Positions 43,543-52,160 of a stretch of DNA of 64,000 bases are shown in pieces. The notes below the pieces were generated by a model. That model was not told where the DNA came from, searched no databases, and worked only from the letters and a program-made list of their open reading frames with translations. Numbering within the stretch: the stretch's first letter is position 1; every line of letters begins with the position of its first letter. Position numbers and translations under genes: made by a program. Source of the DNA: Sphingobacterium kitahiroshimense (GTDB lineage: Bacteria; Bacteroidota; Bacteroidia; Sphingobacteriales; Sphingobacteriaceae); NCBI RefSeq assembly GCF_025961315.1, contig NZ_JAOQNK010000001.1, positions 1,674,001 to 1,738,000 on the forward strand, written 5' to 3'.

Positions 43543-44655
43543 TCACAGTATAACGATTGCTACCTGAGCACCTAAATTCTCTAATTCTTGAACGCTGCTG
43601 TGTATCCATTTTTTAGGACCTTTGTGATACAATATTCGCGCTTCCTTACTCATTTGCAGCGCTTCAGCACCCGACAATCGGTACTTCGCTTTTAATAAGG
43701 AGACTATTTTCATTTTATTTGGACCGATATCTGTGATATACACCTCAGCCTCCTGCCAATCCGATTCGCTGATCATTTCATTTTGCTCATCTTCTGCCAT
43801 CTCTGGCATCTCCAGCACATTTTGATAAACTTCATCCCAAAATTCATTGCCTGAAATACTAAATTCCGTTAATAATGAAAGTAGGCCATTTTTATCATAC
43901 CGTAGCTCGAAAATGGTTCGTAAAACATTTTGAAAAGTATCAACACTATTCGCCACTTTAATGGGTTTCCATTTTCCTGTACCATGAAAGGCAAAATAAA
44001 CAGGAAAATTTTCTTCTGAATCGTTAAAATCGATAAAAAAGGGATCTGCAAAATAATTACTGGCAATGACTAGCCAACTTTCCTTAAAATCTCCTTCTTT
44101 TTCGCCAACCAAGCTTTTGGATGCAACCGTATTAAAAGCGTATCCATCTTGGAATGGCAGCAGTTGCTCTACTACTGGATAGTTTTCCGGGAGACAGAGA
44201 TTTTCAATCGAATACGTTTGATTCCAAAAATTTAATAAGGAGGGAAACTGACCAATTTGCTCTAAGAGGCGCTTATTTTCACTTTCAAAAGATGCCTGCT
44301 GTTCCGCTGTTAATTCGTTTTCCTGTTTATCTTCATTATCAAAAGGAAATTTTCGTTGCATCCAATGCAGTAAATCTCGATCTAATATTTTAAAATATTT
44401 TTCTTCCAAGGTGCCATAAGAAGTAAGATATACCTTTTTGTCCTCGTCATTTCTAGAAATTACAGCCACTTGCCCTCCAGAATCATCGGCCACAGGAATA
44501 TAATAGGGCAAATACGTCTCAAACTGATGGGTTGTAAAGCGTTCTTTAATAGCTTCCTCATCTTGAAAAACACGTATGGTATCATACACGATTTCAGAAT
44601 TAAATTTCTTCTGAAATATTTTAATAAAGCTCTGCCAGTGATTGGGTAATTTCAT
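43543..44655 (-). CDS. SUKH-like protein fused to an L7/L12-C-terminal-like domain
   Basis: The 370-residue protein has no signal. Residues about 1-115 (FETYLPYYIPVADDSGGQVA, then KVYLTSYGTLEEKYFKI) and about 125-280 (LLPFQDGYAFNTVASKS, YFAFHGTGKWKPIKVA, TFQNVLRTIFEL) look like two SUKH-type modules. The last 65 residues (EVYITDIGPNKMKIVSLLKA, SGAEALQMSKEARILYHKG, LENLGAQVAIVIL) match the ribosomal L7/L12 C-terminal fold: strand-helix-helix-strand-helix-strand with a G-x-x-K-x-x-x-I start. In ribosomes that domain binds translation factors. Fusion to immunity-like modules is striking. It lies upstream of the SUKH gene at 42376 on the same strand. Confidence 0.65.
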   Translation of the reverse strand: MKLPNHWQSFIKIFQKKFNSEIVYDTIRVFQDEEAIKERFTTHQFETYLPYYIPVADDSGGQVAVISRNDEDKKVYLTSYGTLEEKYFKILDRDLLHWMQRKFPFDNEDKQENELTAEQQASFESENKRLLEQIGQFPSLLNFWNQTYSIENLCLPENYPVVEQLLPFQDGYAFNTVASKSLVGEKEGDFKESWLVIASNYFADPFFIDFNDSEENFPVYFAFHGTGKWKPIKVANSVDTFQNVLRTIFELRYDKNGLLSLLTEFSISGNEFWDEVYQNVLEMPEMAEDEQNEMISESDWQEAEVYITDIGPNKMKIVSLLKAKYRLSGAEALQMSKEARILYHKGPKKWIHSSVQELENLGAQVAIVIL

Positions 44656-44662
44656 AGGTATG

Positions 44663-45295
44663 TTAATTCAGTTGACTTTTCGCATCTTGCAGTATTTTTT
44701 CAGCGTTCCGCCTTATCTCTTTGGGTAATAACTTAAAATTTGCATCCTTTTCTTCCCGATACTGATCTTCTTCCTGAAAAGGAATCCAACCGGTAATCTT
44801 TGATTTTAAGAATGTTTTTCCGCCCCCATTTGTGTAAACGATAACTTTCAGCGGTTTAGCATCTAAACCATCTGATTCTTGAAAATAAGTAAGGTAAAAC
44901 TCAGGAAAACCATCCTTATTTGCATCTCCCACTTCACAGTAGTTAATGAGATAGATCGGTTGTGCCAATCCTACAGCAAAATCTTTAAAGGTAATTTTTG
45001 AAATTAATCCGCCATGATCTTCCAGAAAAATTCCTGCGTGCAGATCCTTGGGGTTATCGTTAAGATAAGCGTCCTGTGCAGCTTTGCTTTCGTTTAAAAA
45101 CCAAACATAACTTCCGCGGTTGGGAACAAATGATTGAACAACCATTACCGGATTTCCGGGCAATGGATTTCCAAGATCTTCAATTATTTCATTGAATTTT
45201 TGATCAGAAGGAAAATATACTCCTGTACGTATCTGCGCAAAAGAGGGTAAACTTAAAACACAAGCAACAAGTGCTAACAGCATTCTGAAAATCAT
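44663..45295 (-). CDS. Secreted protein with calcium-loop-like motif
   Basis: The 210-residue protein has a signal peptide (MIFRMLLALVACVLSLPSFA). The mature part contains GDANKDGFPEFYLTY (about residue 123), which has the D-x-N-x-D-G spacing of a calcium-binding loop as in FG-GAP or dockerin-type sequences. The rest is beta-rich with a C-terminal helix (EIRRNAEKILQDA). It starts 24 bases after the gene at 45320 and precedes the SUKH/L7L12-like gene by 7, so it is in the same transcript. The family is not recognised with confidence. Confidence 0.65.
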   Translation of the reverse strand: MIFRMLLALVACVLSLPSFAQIRTGVYFPSDQKFNEIIEDLGNPLPGNPVMVVQSFVPNRGSYVWFLNESKAAQDAYLNDNPKDLHAGIFLEDHGGLISKITFKDFAVGLAQPIYLINYCEVGDANKDGFPEFYLTYFQESDGLDAKPLKVIVYTNGGGKTFLKSKITGWIPFQEEDQYREEKDANFKLLPKEIRRNAEKILQDAKSQLN

Positions 45296-45319
45296 AAATA
45301 TCGTATTTGGAGTTTATTA

Positions 45320-46804
45320 TTAATTTTCTCTGTATTCTTTTCCAGAACAAATGTCAATATAGTAATAAATAGTTTGCTTTTCATTCAATTTAACCGTGAC
45401 CAGTCCATCCGAATTAATGGATTGATAGGCTTTTGATCCAATGTATTGTTTATTTTTATTATCGTAAAGCGCATACAATCCATCCTGTTCTTTTTGAATC
45501 GCGTAGATCTGATTTTCAGTATTCAAAACCGATATTTCATGATATTCGGGCTTTATCTCCCAGATATGTTCGTGCCGATTCCACAAGCCTTTAGTGCGAA
45601 ATTGTTTTTCGTCTTCAATCGGAATAATATATAAATCACCCATGCCTTCGTATGAATTTATTTTCCCTAATTTCCAATTTTTATCCATGTATCTATTTGG
45701 TAAAATCATTTTTCTATCGGGCCAGACCAAATTTCCTACTTGATCCATGACCTTAAAATTATACGTATCAATGGTATCAACAACAGTTCCTTTGGTATCA
45801 ATATATAGCCAATCGAACGCCCAAATAGCATGATCATAATTAAAAACACCCAATAGAAAATAAGGTGAATTAGTTATTGAATACACTAGTGTAGTTTTTC
45901 TTATGAAATCGATCTGTTTAGCTGTTGCCTTTGTGATTTCCTTTGGAAATACCTTTTCATATTGTGGAAATGGATAAACGGCATTGGTTTCGCTATCTAA
46001 TAGTAGTTTAGGAACTTCAGGTGTATAACGTTCTTTATTAATTTCATTGAGCACGATTGTTTCTTTCTCAAATTGCATTGAAAGTGTTTCGACACCTTCC
46101 AATCTGTTGTAAATTGGTTTTTTATGGTTCAGTTCATAAAGGGAAAAACCTGCATTAGAAGCTTTAATAAAGCGTTTATTTTCAAGTAATTCAGTGATAT
46201 TATGTTCAATTTTATTCAAGCGATTTTTTTTGATTTCATACAGGGTACCATTCCAAAAGATGTGGTTTTCATCTACTGGGATAAAATTTAAATAGTAACT
46301 GTCGTCCAAATATGGAACATCCTTATGAAGTAAAATTTGCTTAGTTTCTACTACTCCTATTTCAATGTTGTGGTAGTTTTTTTCTTTTTGGATTCCACCT
46401 CCCAGAATATTCCATTCCCATTTCCAGATCGGCATCTTCTTGACATATTCCAGGTCTCTTTTGTAAAAAGTTAAACCATTTATAACGTTTAAGTTGATTT
46501 CGCTGGCTGAAAAATCCAAAACTATTTTTCCATTTTCGTCTATGGCCGCATATTCATTCTTGTCATTTTCAACAATTGCAAAACCTGTCGGTGTCAATAG
46601 GGAGGCCGTACGGAATTTTTGATTTGTGACAGCTTTCAAACTTGTTTTATCTACATAGATAAAATCATTTTGCTTCGTTAAAAAAGGAACACTTTTTATG
46701 GTCTTCTTTTTTAAAAGGACATCAGGAGAATTGTCCTTTTTTTCTTGTGTACAAGCTGTAATTGAAATCAACATAAATAGGATACTAAAAGCTATAGTTT
46801 TCAT
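45320..46804 (-). CDS. WG-repeat-like lipoprotein
   Basis: The 494-residue protein has a lipobox ITAC (about residue 18) and a short charged linker. Repeated segments such as YAAIDENGKIVLDFSASEIN, LYALYDNKNKQYIGSKAY and LVTVKLNEKQTIYYYIDI resemble WG-type or related beta-repeat proteins that form propellers on the cell envelope. Three or four further strands are less regular. No catalytic residues are evident. It is the first gene of the minus-strand run reaching 42376; a hairpin at 46984 separates it from the preceding gene. Confidence 0.6.
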   Translation of the reverse strand: MKTIAFSILFMLISITACTQEKKDNSPDVLLKKKTIKSVPFLTKQNDFIYVDKTSLKAVTNQKFRTASLLTPTGFAIVENDKNEYAAIDENGKIVLDFSASEINLNVINGLTFYKRDLEYVKKMPIWKWEWNILGGGIQKEKNYHNIEIGVVETKQILLHKDVPYLDDSYYLNFIPVDENHIFWNGTLYEIKKNRLNKIEHNITELLENKRFIKASNAGFSLYELNHKKPIYNRLEGVETLSMQFEKETIVLNEINKERYTPEVPKLLLDSETNAVYPFPQYEKVFPKEITKATAKQIDFIRKTTLVYSITNSPYFLLGVFNYDHAIWAFDWLYIDTKGTVVDTIDTYNFKVMDQVGNLVWPDRKMILPNRYMDKNWKLGKINSYEGMGDLYIIPIEDEKQFRTKGLWNRHEHIWEIKPEYHEISVLNTENQIYAIQKEQDGLYALYDNKNKQYIGSKAYQSINSDGLVTVKLNEKQTIYYYIDICSGKEYREN

Positions 46805-46983
46805 GCTTAATAATTTTATTCATCTTATCCATCAATATTAGATAGAATATAAGATGAATACTATCCCAGTTATCAGCTATATTTTAGCCCAATATATTGT
46901 TTCCAATTGGATTTTGAAAAGACAAAAAACTTAGGCACTCTGCTATTTCTTGAAGTTGATCTTTAGAAATTCATCCAAAATAT

Positions 46984-47013
46984 AAATGCCGTTATTTTAA
47001 AATAACGGCATTT
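46984..47013. terminator. 30-base perfect palindrome, probable terminator
   Basis: AAATGCCGTTATTTT and AAAATAACGGCATTT form an uninterrupted 15-base palindrome, followed by T-containing sequence on both strands. It lies 63 bases after the stop of the 47076 gene and 180 before the lipoprotein gene at 46804, so it ends the former transcript. Confidence 0.65.
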
Positions 47014-47075
47014 TGGTTTGAATGTAAATCAGCTTTGAAAATACCCTAGCTTCTTGCAGGCTATTCTTCTATATT

Positions 47076-47459
47076 TTACATTGACCATTCAAATGGCTTA
47101 GTACAAGGATCACACTCAAATTTTAAAACCTTACCTAAACTTTGTGCTTTTCTACCTTTTTTTACGAACACATAGGCCAGATCTAAATATTCTTCCACTT
47201 CCTTTCCACTTTCATCCCTTCCTTTTAATATGACAGAATAGTATTTTCCATCGCTATCTTTTTTATAAAAAACTTCATTAACAGTAACTTTTTTAGGTGT
47301 TTCATTATCACAGCAACTGCACCATAAAATCACGATTGGTTCTTTTTTAAGGTAGACGACTGCCGCTTCTGCTTGCTTCTGTGTTAAAGCCTGAAGTTGA
47401 TCTGCTCGCGAAAAAAAAGCAGTACATAACAATACAAAAAGTAAAATGGTCTTTTTCAT
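47076..47459 (-). CDS. Secreted cysteine-rich protein of unknown function
   Basis: The 127-residue protein has a signal peptide (KKTILLFVLLCTAFFSRA, cleaved around residue 19). The mature part has a C-S-C-C cluster (ILWCSCCDNETP, about residues 46-53), a central VNEVFYKKDSDGKYYSVIL strand pair, and KFECDPCTKPFEW with C-x-x-C at the end. Five cysteines in an extracytoplasmic protein suggest metal binding or disulfides. I do not recognise a family, and it is flanked by hairpins and non-coding DNA, so it is probably monocistronic. Confidence 0.65.
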   Translation of the reverse strand: MKKTILLFVLLCTAFFSRADQLQALTQKQAEAAVVYLKKEPIVILWCSCCDNETPKKVTVNEVFYKKDSDGKYYSVILKGRDESGKEVEEYLDLAYVFVKKGRKAQSLGKVLKFECDPCTKPFEWSM

Positions 47460-47705
47460 ATGGATTAATTTTATGGAATTCGATAAGCAAATACTATGCC
47501 TTTTGAAACTTTAATGTGGGAATAACACGGAAATTGCGACTATATCTAACCCGATATTTTTTAACATGTAACTTTAATTTTTAGCTAACCGACGGCCTCC
47601 TTAATTAGTAAGCTCATTGCTTTTCCAGAGGATTTTCAGTAGTGAATAACATTCCTTAGAGACGCACAATGATATTCCTCTATCTCACATTATCATCACA
47701 TACAC

Positions 47706-48095
47706 CTACTCCGGTATTTTTTCTGTTAAAATTTCATTATCGGCCATGTCATAATACGTGCATGTCATGGAATGCAGTGAAACAGTCCATTTTTCCACAC
47801 CGCTCTCCGCACAATGTTTACAAAAAGTGAAGTAATCAGTCTCCCCTTTTTGGTGTATCTTTAAATAATCCCTAAATTTTAATGGATCACAGACTGCCTT
47901 AATTTCTAAGTTCTCATACGAGGGTTTTGAAACGGTCTTAAATTCATTTTCACCGAAATATTCGGTGTGACTATCTCTTACCCAAGTGTCGAATGCTATT
48001 ACACCTAACTTTTTTATTTCTCGAATATAGTTAGGAAAGTCTGTTCCTGATTTGACTTTGCTATGCGCCTCCTCGATCTGTTCTACTGTAAACAT
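47706..48095 (-). CDS. DUF1398-family protein
   Basis: The 129-residue protein begins MFTVEQIEEAHSKVKSGTDF and has YIREIKKLGVIAFDTWVRDS, HTEYFGENEF and then CDPLKFRDYLKIHQKGETDY. The start, the central H-x-x-Y-F-G motif and the spacing are those of DUF1398 (YbcV-like). It is a small cytoplasmic protein with alpha/beta fold and no known biochemical role. It precedes the reductase-like gene at 48164 on the same strand, after 68 bases. Confidence 0.85.
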   Translation of the reverse strand: MFTVEQIEEAHSKVKSGTDFPNYIREIKKLGVIAFDTWVRDSHTEYFGENEFKTVSKPSYENLEIKAVCDPLKFRDYLKIHQKGETDYFTFCKHCAESGVEKWTVSLHSMTCTYYDMADNEILTEKIPE

Positions 48096-48163
48096 CTTTT
48101 TTGTATGTTATTTTCTGTTCTTTCTATTCATTTATATCCAAATTCATAATTTAAAGTTATAAA

Positions 48164-48733
48164 CTACTTTTTCAGAGGACCTATGTGCTTGTAAGTGTTG
48201 ATAAGCAGTCCTGTAGGAGTTGCTTTAGAGCTTACGAATGCAAGTTCTCGCGCGGTTATACCGTCTCCTAACAATCGTTTACCGTGACCAAGTAAAACAG
48301 GATAGGTTATCAATACAACCTCATCTACAAATCCGGAATCTAACAATGTTGATGTTAACGTGGAGCTTCCGACAATAATCAGATCAGGTCCAGCTGTTGC
48401 CTTAAGTGCTGTAATTGCCTGAAGCACATCCGTGCCCAAGCCTTCCACCGGACCCCAGCTTAAACTCTTTGGGCTGTGTGTTGCAATATATTTAGTAGCT
48501 GCATTGATCGCATTGGCCATTGGAAAATCTCCAGCATTGGGCCAAAATTTACTGAATATGTCATAGGTAGTACGTCCAAGGAGAAGGTCAAAATTTGGTC
48601 CATATGCTTCAAAAAGAAGTGCTGCACCAGCTGGGCTTCGATATGCAGTCGTCCACGCCCCATATTCATAATCGCCGTCATGTTCAATCACACCATCAAG
48701 CGAAATATGTTCAAAAATTCGAATCTTTCTCAT
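48164..48733 (-). CDS. Dihydrofolate-reductase-fold protein (RibD C-terminal type)
   Basis: The 189-residue protein starts MRKIRIFEHISLDGVIEHD, the family's first strand. It contains YDIFSKFWPNAGDFPMANAI, an SKSLSW-like strand as HSPKSLSWGPVEGL, LIIVGSSTLTSTLLDSGFVD and ITYPVLLGHGKRLLGDGIT. These are the landmarks of the RibD_C / bacterial bifunctional reductase fold that binds NADPH. Stand-alone members like this are annotated as dihydrofolate reductase family proteins, with unknown substrate. It is not expected to be the essential DHFR. Confidence 0.9.
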   Translation of the reverse strand: MRKIRIFEHISLDGVIEHDGDYEYGAWTTAYRSPAGAALLFEAYGPNFDLLLGRTTYDIFSKFWPNAGDFPMANAINAATKYIATHSPKSLSWGPVEGLGTDVLQAITALKATAGPDLIIVGSSTLTSTLLDSGFVDEVVLITYPVLLGHGKRLLGDGITARELAFVSSKATPTGLLINTYKHIGPLKK

Positions 48734-48879
48734 GTCTTTTCAATTTGGTCAATGATTAATCAAAATTAACGTATACGAATTACGCGATCAGGGTGTATTT
48801 GCGACAATAAAAGGGGGCTTTTAGTCATTCCTTTTGTATTTTTCCATAAGAAACTGATCAGTTGTCTATAACAACCTAC

Positions 48880-50289
48880 TTACAAACTCTTTATCCAATT
48901 CTTCATGATATTTAACACCTCAGGTGAAATCGTTTCTTCAATAGTAACATATTCACTCACTAGACCTGTTTTTGCATGCTGAAACAGGTGATTCAACCCG
49001 GGCATCGCAATCACTTTAAAATTTTTATTTCCTGCTTTGGTAAGCAACGTTTTAAAACCAGAAAGGTTTTCCTGAGCCGATACCTGCACATCTTTTTCTC
49101 CGTTCAAAGCTAAGACTGGTATCTTAATTTTTGTTAAAGTGGTTGCTGGATCATATTTCAAAAAAGAGCGCATCCAGGGCAGAAAGAATCTTGCCGCAAA
49201 TTCATCAATATTATTATAAGCCTGCGGTCCGGTATAACCAAGCTTAGCCAGGAATGGCTCAGGCTGGCTATTGAGCCATTCTTTCATTTTCTTTGCAAAT
49301 ATTGGCTTGAGTTCCTCATTGTCTGAATAAGTCGCCGAAAGATCAAATAACATATTCAACAGACTGTCAAATCTACTAACCTCTTCCGTATTTAATCCGA
49401 GCTGTTCATAATTACTCTTTAACTGCATCGCCATTAATTCCCGGCCTTTAATACCTACTCCTGCCAAACTAACGATAAAGGCTACATCCTTAGACTGCAC
49501 AGCTGCCATAGGGCCAATAATACCACCTTCGCTATGTCCTATAAGGCCTATTTTTTTGCTATCAATCCCCTGATGTGCCTTCAAGAATTCCATACCGACC
49601 AGCACGTCTCCCGCAAAATCCAATGATGTCGCATTCATCACCTCACCTGTCGTTTCTCCAACACCGCGATCATCAACACGTAATACAGCAATACCATTTC
49701 TACTCAGATAATCAGCAATGACCCAAAAAGGTTTATGTCCAAACAAAGTTTCATCGCGATCTTGCTGCCCAGATCCTGTAATTAAAATTACAGCGGGTAC
49801 TTGCTTATTCGTATCAGGTAAAGTCAGAGTAGCACCGTATTGAATTGATTTATCGGTATTGTAGTAAATAACTTTTTCTTCCTTGTAAGGGAAAGGAGCC
49901 TTGGGCATCTGTGGCCGCTTAATCTCAAATTCCTTTTCAACTCTTTTTAAAACCAATGGTAGTGCGCCTCCTTGCTTCCACTCGCCAACCAATTCAGTTC
50001 TACCTGATTTAAATGCACCATAGAAACCTCCGCCTATTTGAGCTGAAAAAGCAGTCACACTGTCATTTGTGACCTTTAACTCAGAAACCTTCAATCCCAT
50101 AGCACCTTGATCTGGGCTATCAAAAACGGCAACGTACTGATTTGTTAAGCTATCTTTCGATATCCTTAGAAATATACGGATATTTTCTATTTTGCCCTCC
50201 CATACTGTTTTAGATGGTAGATCTTGTGCTGCCAATTGATTTATAAAGCACGTAGCTGTTAAGAAAGTGAGAAGTAATTTTAATTTCAT
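48880..50289 (-). CDS. Secreted alpha/beta hydrolase
   Basis: The frame extends to 50316, but MKLKLLLTFLTATCFINQLA at 50289 is a signal peptide, so this start fits better. After an N-terminal beta domain (about 25-130, ENIRIFLRISKDS), the hydrolase core begins at YGATLTLPD, with the oxyanion turn ITGSGQQDRDE and the nucleophile elbow LIGHSEGGIIGP. The later acid is in LALNGEKDVQVSAQ and the histidine in MPGLNHLFQH. The triad is complete. This is the layout of secreted esterases or dipeptidase-like hydrolases in Bacteroidota. The natural substrate is unknown. Confidence 0.88.
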   Translation of the reverse strand: MKLKLLLTFLTATCFINQLAAQDLPSKTVWEGKIENIRIFLRISKDSLTNQYVAVFDSPDQGAMGLKVSELKVTNDSVTAFSAQIGGGFYGAFKSGRTELVGEWKQGGALPLVLKRVEKEFEIKRPQMPKAPFPYKEEKVIYYNTDKSIQYGATLTLPDTNKQVPAVILITGSGQQDRDETLFGHKPFWVIADYLSRNGIAVLRVDDRGVGETTGEVMNATSLDFAGDVLVGMEFLKAHQGIDSKKIGLIGHSEGGIIGPMAAVQSKDVAFIVSLAGVGIKGRELMAMQLKSNYEQLGLNTEEVSRFDSLLNMLFDLSATYSDNEELKPIFAKKMKEWLNSQPEPFLAKLGYTGPQAYNNIDEFAARFFLPWMRSFLKYDPATTLTKIKIPVLALNGEKDVQVSAQENLSGFKTLLTKAGNKNFKVIAMPGLNHLFQHAKTGLVSEYVTIEETISPEVLNIMKNWIKSL

Positions 50290-50439
50290 AAAGTGGGTGA
50301 TTGGTATTATAATCAAATATAATTATTTAATTTAAGGGATACTGTCTTTAATAATAGCCAATTTATGTCTCGGTATTTATTATGTCTGTAGACTTAGACG
50401 GATAAGTATCCCATAGGACACGATTAAAATAAAAGATTG

Positions 50440-51450
50440 CTAAAGCATTTTCTTGTGTTCCATAAGATAAACTAATGCTTCTTTAACAGCCTGTTGGCTA
50501 CTTTTGGGATTAAATCCTAATTCATTTCTTGCTTTGGAAATATCAAAATCTTGCTGCAATCCAGAGAACATGGCGATTTCTTTAGTTGTAATTAAAGGAG
50601 GTCTTCCACTTAGCTTTGCTGCAAACTGCATCAATCCGGCAATACCATATAGTATGAACTTCGGGACAGAAACGGGAATATGCAGGTTAAGTTCGGGATA
50701 GAGCTTTTGTGCAAGTTTTGTCGTTTCGGTAATGCTCATGCATCTTTCATTAGTGAGGATATATCGTTCTCCAGACCTACCTTTCTCTGCAGCCAGATAA
50801 CAACCTTCGGCGACATCTTTAACATCGACCCAATTGAGTGCAATATGGGTGTCCATGGGAATCTTCTTGTTTAAGATTAACCTCAATACTGCATAGGATA
50901 CATTAAGCGGAAGTAAGGATTCGCTGCCTATCATTGCTCCAGGCATAACGGAAATCAATTCAACACCTAACTCCTTTGCGAGCTTAAAAGCAAGTTTCTC
51001 ACCGTCATTTTTGGAGTTGTAATAGGCATCTCTCCGGTCCGGATTGTAACCGTTGCTTTCTTTGGTTGGCGTATGTGTATAGTTCAAAGCAGCTATGGAA
51101 CTTACATACACAATTTTCGAAACACCAGCTTCTGCAGCTGCTTCTATGGTATTACGAATACCTTGCATATTCACATCGTAGATTTCTTTCTGTGGATCTT
51201 TAGCCCATAGTTTAAATGCGGCCCCCACGGCATAGAAAGTATCAACACCTTGCAATGCGTTTTTAAATGATTGCTTGTCTGTAATATCTGCCTGCACGAC
51301 TTCACAATCCAGATCGTTGAAGTAATCTAGATTTCTAATATTACGGACGGACGCTCTAACGCGAAAACCTTTATTTATTAATAATCTTACTAAGTTGTTT
51401 CCCAAATGCCCGTTTGCTCCGGATACCAATACCAAATCTTTAGTTTTCAT
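50440..51450 (-). CDS. NAD(P)-dependent epimerase/reductase (dihydroflavonol reductase-like)
   Basis: The ATG at 51450 is the better start (the frame reaches 51477), giving MKTKDLVLVSGANGHLGNNL with the extended-SDR NAD(P)-binding motif G-x-x-G-x-x-G. The catalytic pair is in AYYNSKNDGEKLAF (Y-x-x-x-K with an inserted residue pattern YNSKNDGEK), and the Ser is in VYVSSIAALNYT. C-terminal segments AGLMQFAAKLSGRPPLITTK and ELGFNPKSSQQAVKEALVYL are typical of dihydroflavonol-4-reductase-like enzymes. Length 336 residues. A Crp/Fnr gene lies 65 bases upstream on the same strand, suggesting that the regulator controls this reductase. Confidence 0.88.
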   Translation of the reverse strand: MKTKDLVLVSGANGHLGNNLVRLLINKGFRVRASVRNIRNLDYFNDLDCEVVQADITDKQSFKNALQGVDTFYAVGAAFKLWAKDPQKEIYDVNMQGIRNTIEAAAEAGVSKIVYVSSIAALNYTHTPTKESNGYNPDRRDAYYNSKNDGEKLAFKLAKELGVELISVMPGAMIGSESLLPLNVSYAVLRLILNKKIPMDTHIALNWVDVKDVAEGCYLAAEKGRSGERYILTNERCMSITETTKLAQKLYPELNLHIPVSVPKFILYGIAGLMQFAAKLSGRPPLITTKEIAMFSGLQQDFDISKARNELGFNPKSSQQAVKEALVYLMEHKKML

Positions 51451-51514
51451 GTACATTGATTTTAAATGATAAAGCAAAGTTCTGCCTTATTCATTTTAAA
51501 CCACTTCACAAATG

Positions 51515-52090
51515 TTACTTAATGATATTTTTACGGATACGGCTCAAACTTTTAGGATTCATTCCTAAAAAAGAAGCGATGTATTGCATCGGAACGTGAT
51601 GAAGTATTTCCGGTTGTTCGTTCATTAGTTTTAAATACCGCTGTTCTGCCGTTAGTGTTGCCAACTCCCTGGATCTTTTTTCATTGTACGATAACGATTG
51701 CTGAAAAACATAGATGCTAAAGTCTTTGAATGATGGTGTCTGCTGTATTAAAAGATCTAGATCAGATCTTTTAATACGTAAAAGCTTGCATTCGGTGATG
51801 CATTCAAGATTTTCGTCTGATCGGGTCTGATTGCTAAAATTTATATAGGATGTGATAAACCCGGGAGGGCAGTTGATATGAGTCGTCACTTCATCACCCT
51901 TTTCATTATAATGAAACAAACGTACAAAGCCTGATACCACAAAATATAGATAAGCTGGAACCTTTCCTTCCTCTTCGATAATACAATTTTTAGGATAAAG
52001 AACAGGTTCCATAAAACGCCTGCATAATTCTTTTTCCTGATCGGAAAGGATAACATGCTTGGTGATAAGCTCAATAAACTTGGCGTGCAT
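51515..52090 (-). CDS. Crp/Fnr-family transcriptional regulator
   Basis: The 191-residue protein has the cNMP-binding-like barrel with NCIIEEEGKVPAYLYFVVSG, RLFHYNEKGDEVTTHINCP and PGFITSYINFSNQT. It lacks the usual cAMP phosphate-binding motif. The short C-terminal HTH is VPMQYIASFLGMNPKSLSRI, closely comparable to the regulator at 20074 in size and layout. It is encoded upstream of the SDR gene on the same strand and is its likely regulator. The effector is unknown. Confidence 0.9.
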   Translation of the reverse strand: MHAKFIELITKHVILSDQEKELCRRFMEPVLYPKNCIIEEEGKVPAYLYFVVSGFVRLFHYNEKGDEVTTHINCPPGFITSYINFSNQTRSDENLECITECKLLRIKRSDLDLLIQQTPSFKDFSIYVFQQSLSYNEKRSRELATLTAEQRYLKLMNEQPEILHHVPMQYIASFLGMNPKSLSRIRKNIIK

Positions 52091-52160
52091 GGGTTAAAAT
52101 TTAATAATGATCTGTATTTTTTTCGAAAATTAGTTTTTACAAGAGAATTGTTTTACTAAG

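Noticed and set aside
50336-50412. An inverted pair GGGATACT / AGTATCCC before the SDR gene's end.
   Set aside because: The arms are 61 bases apart and the position is unremarkable.
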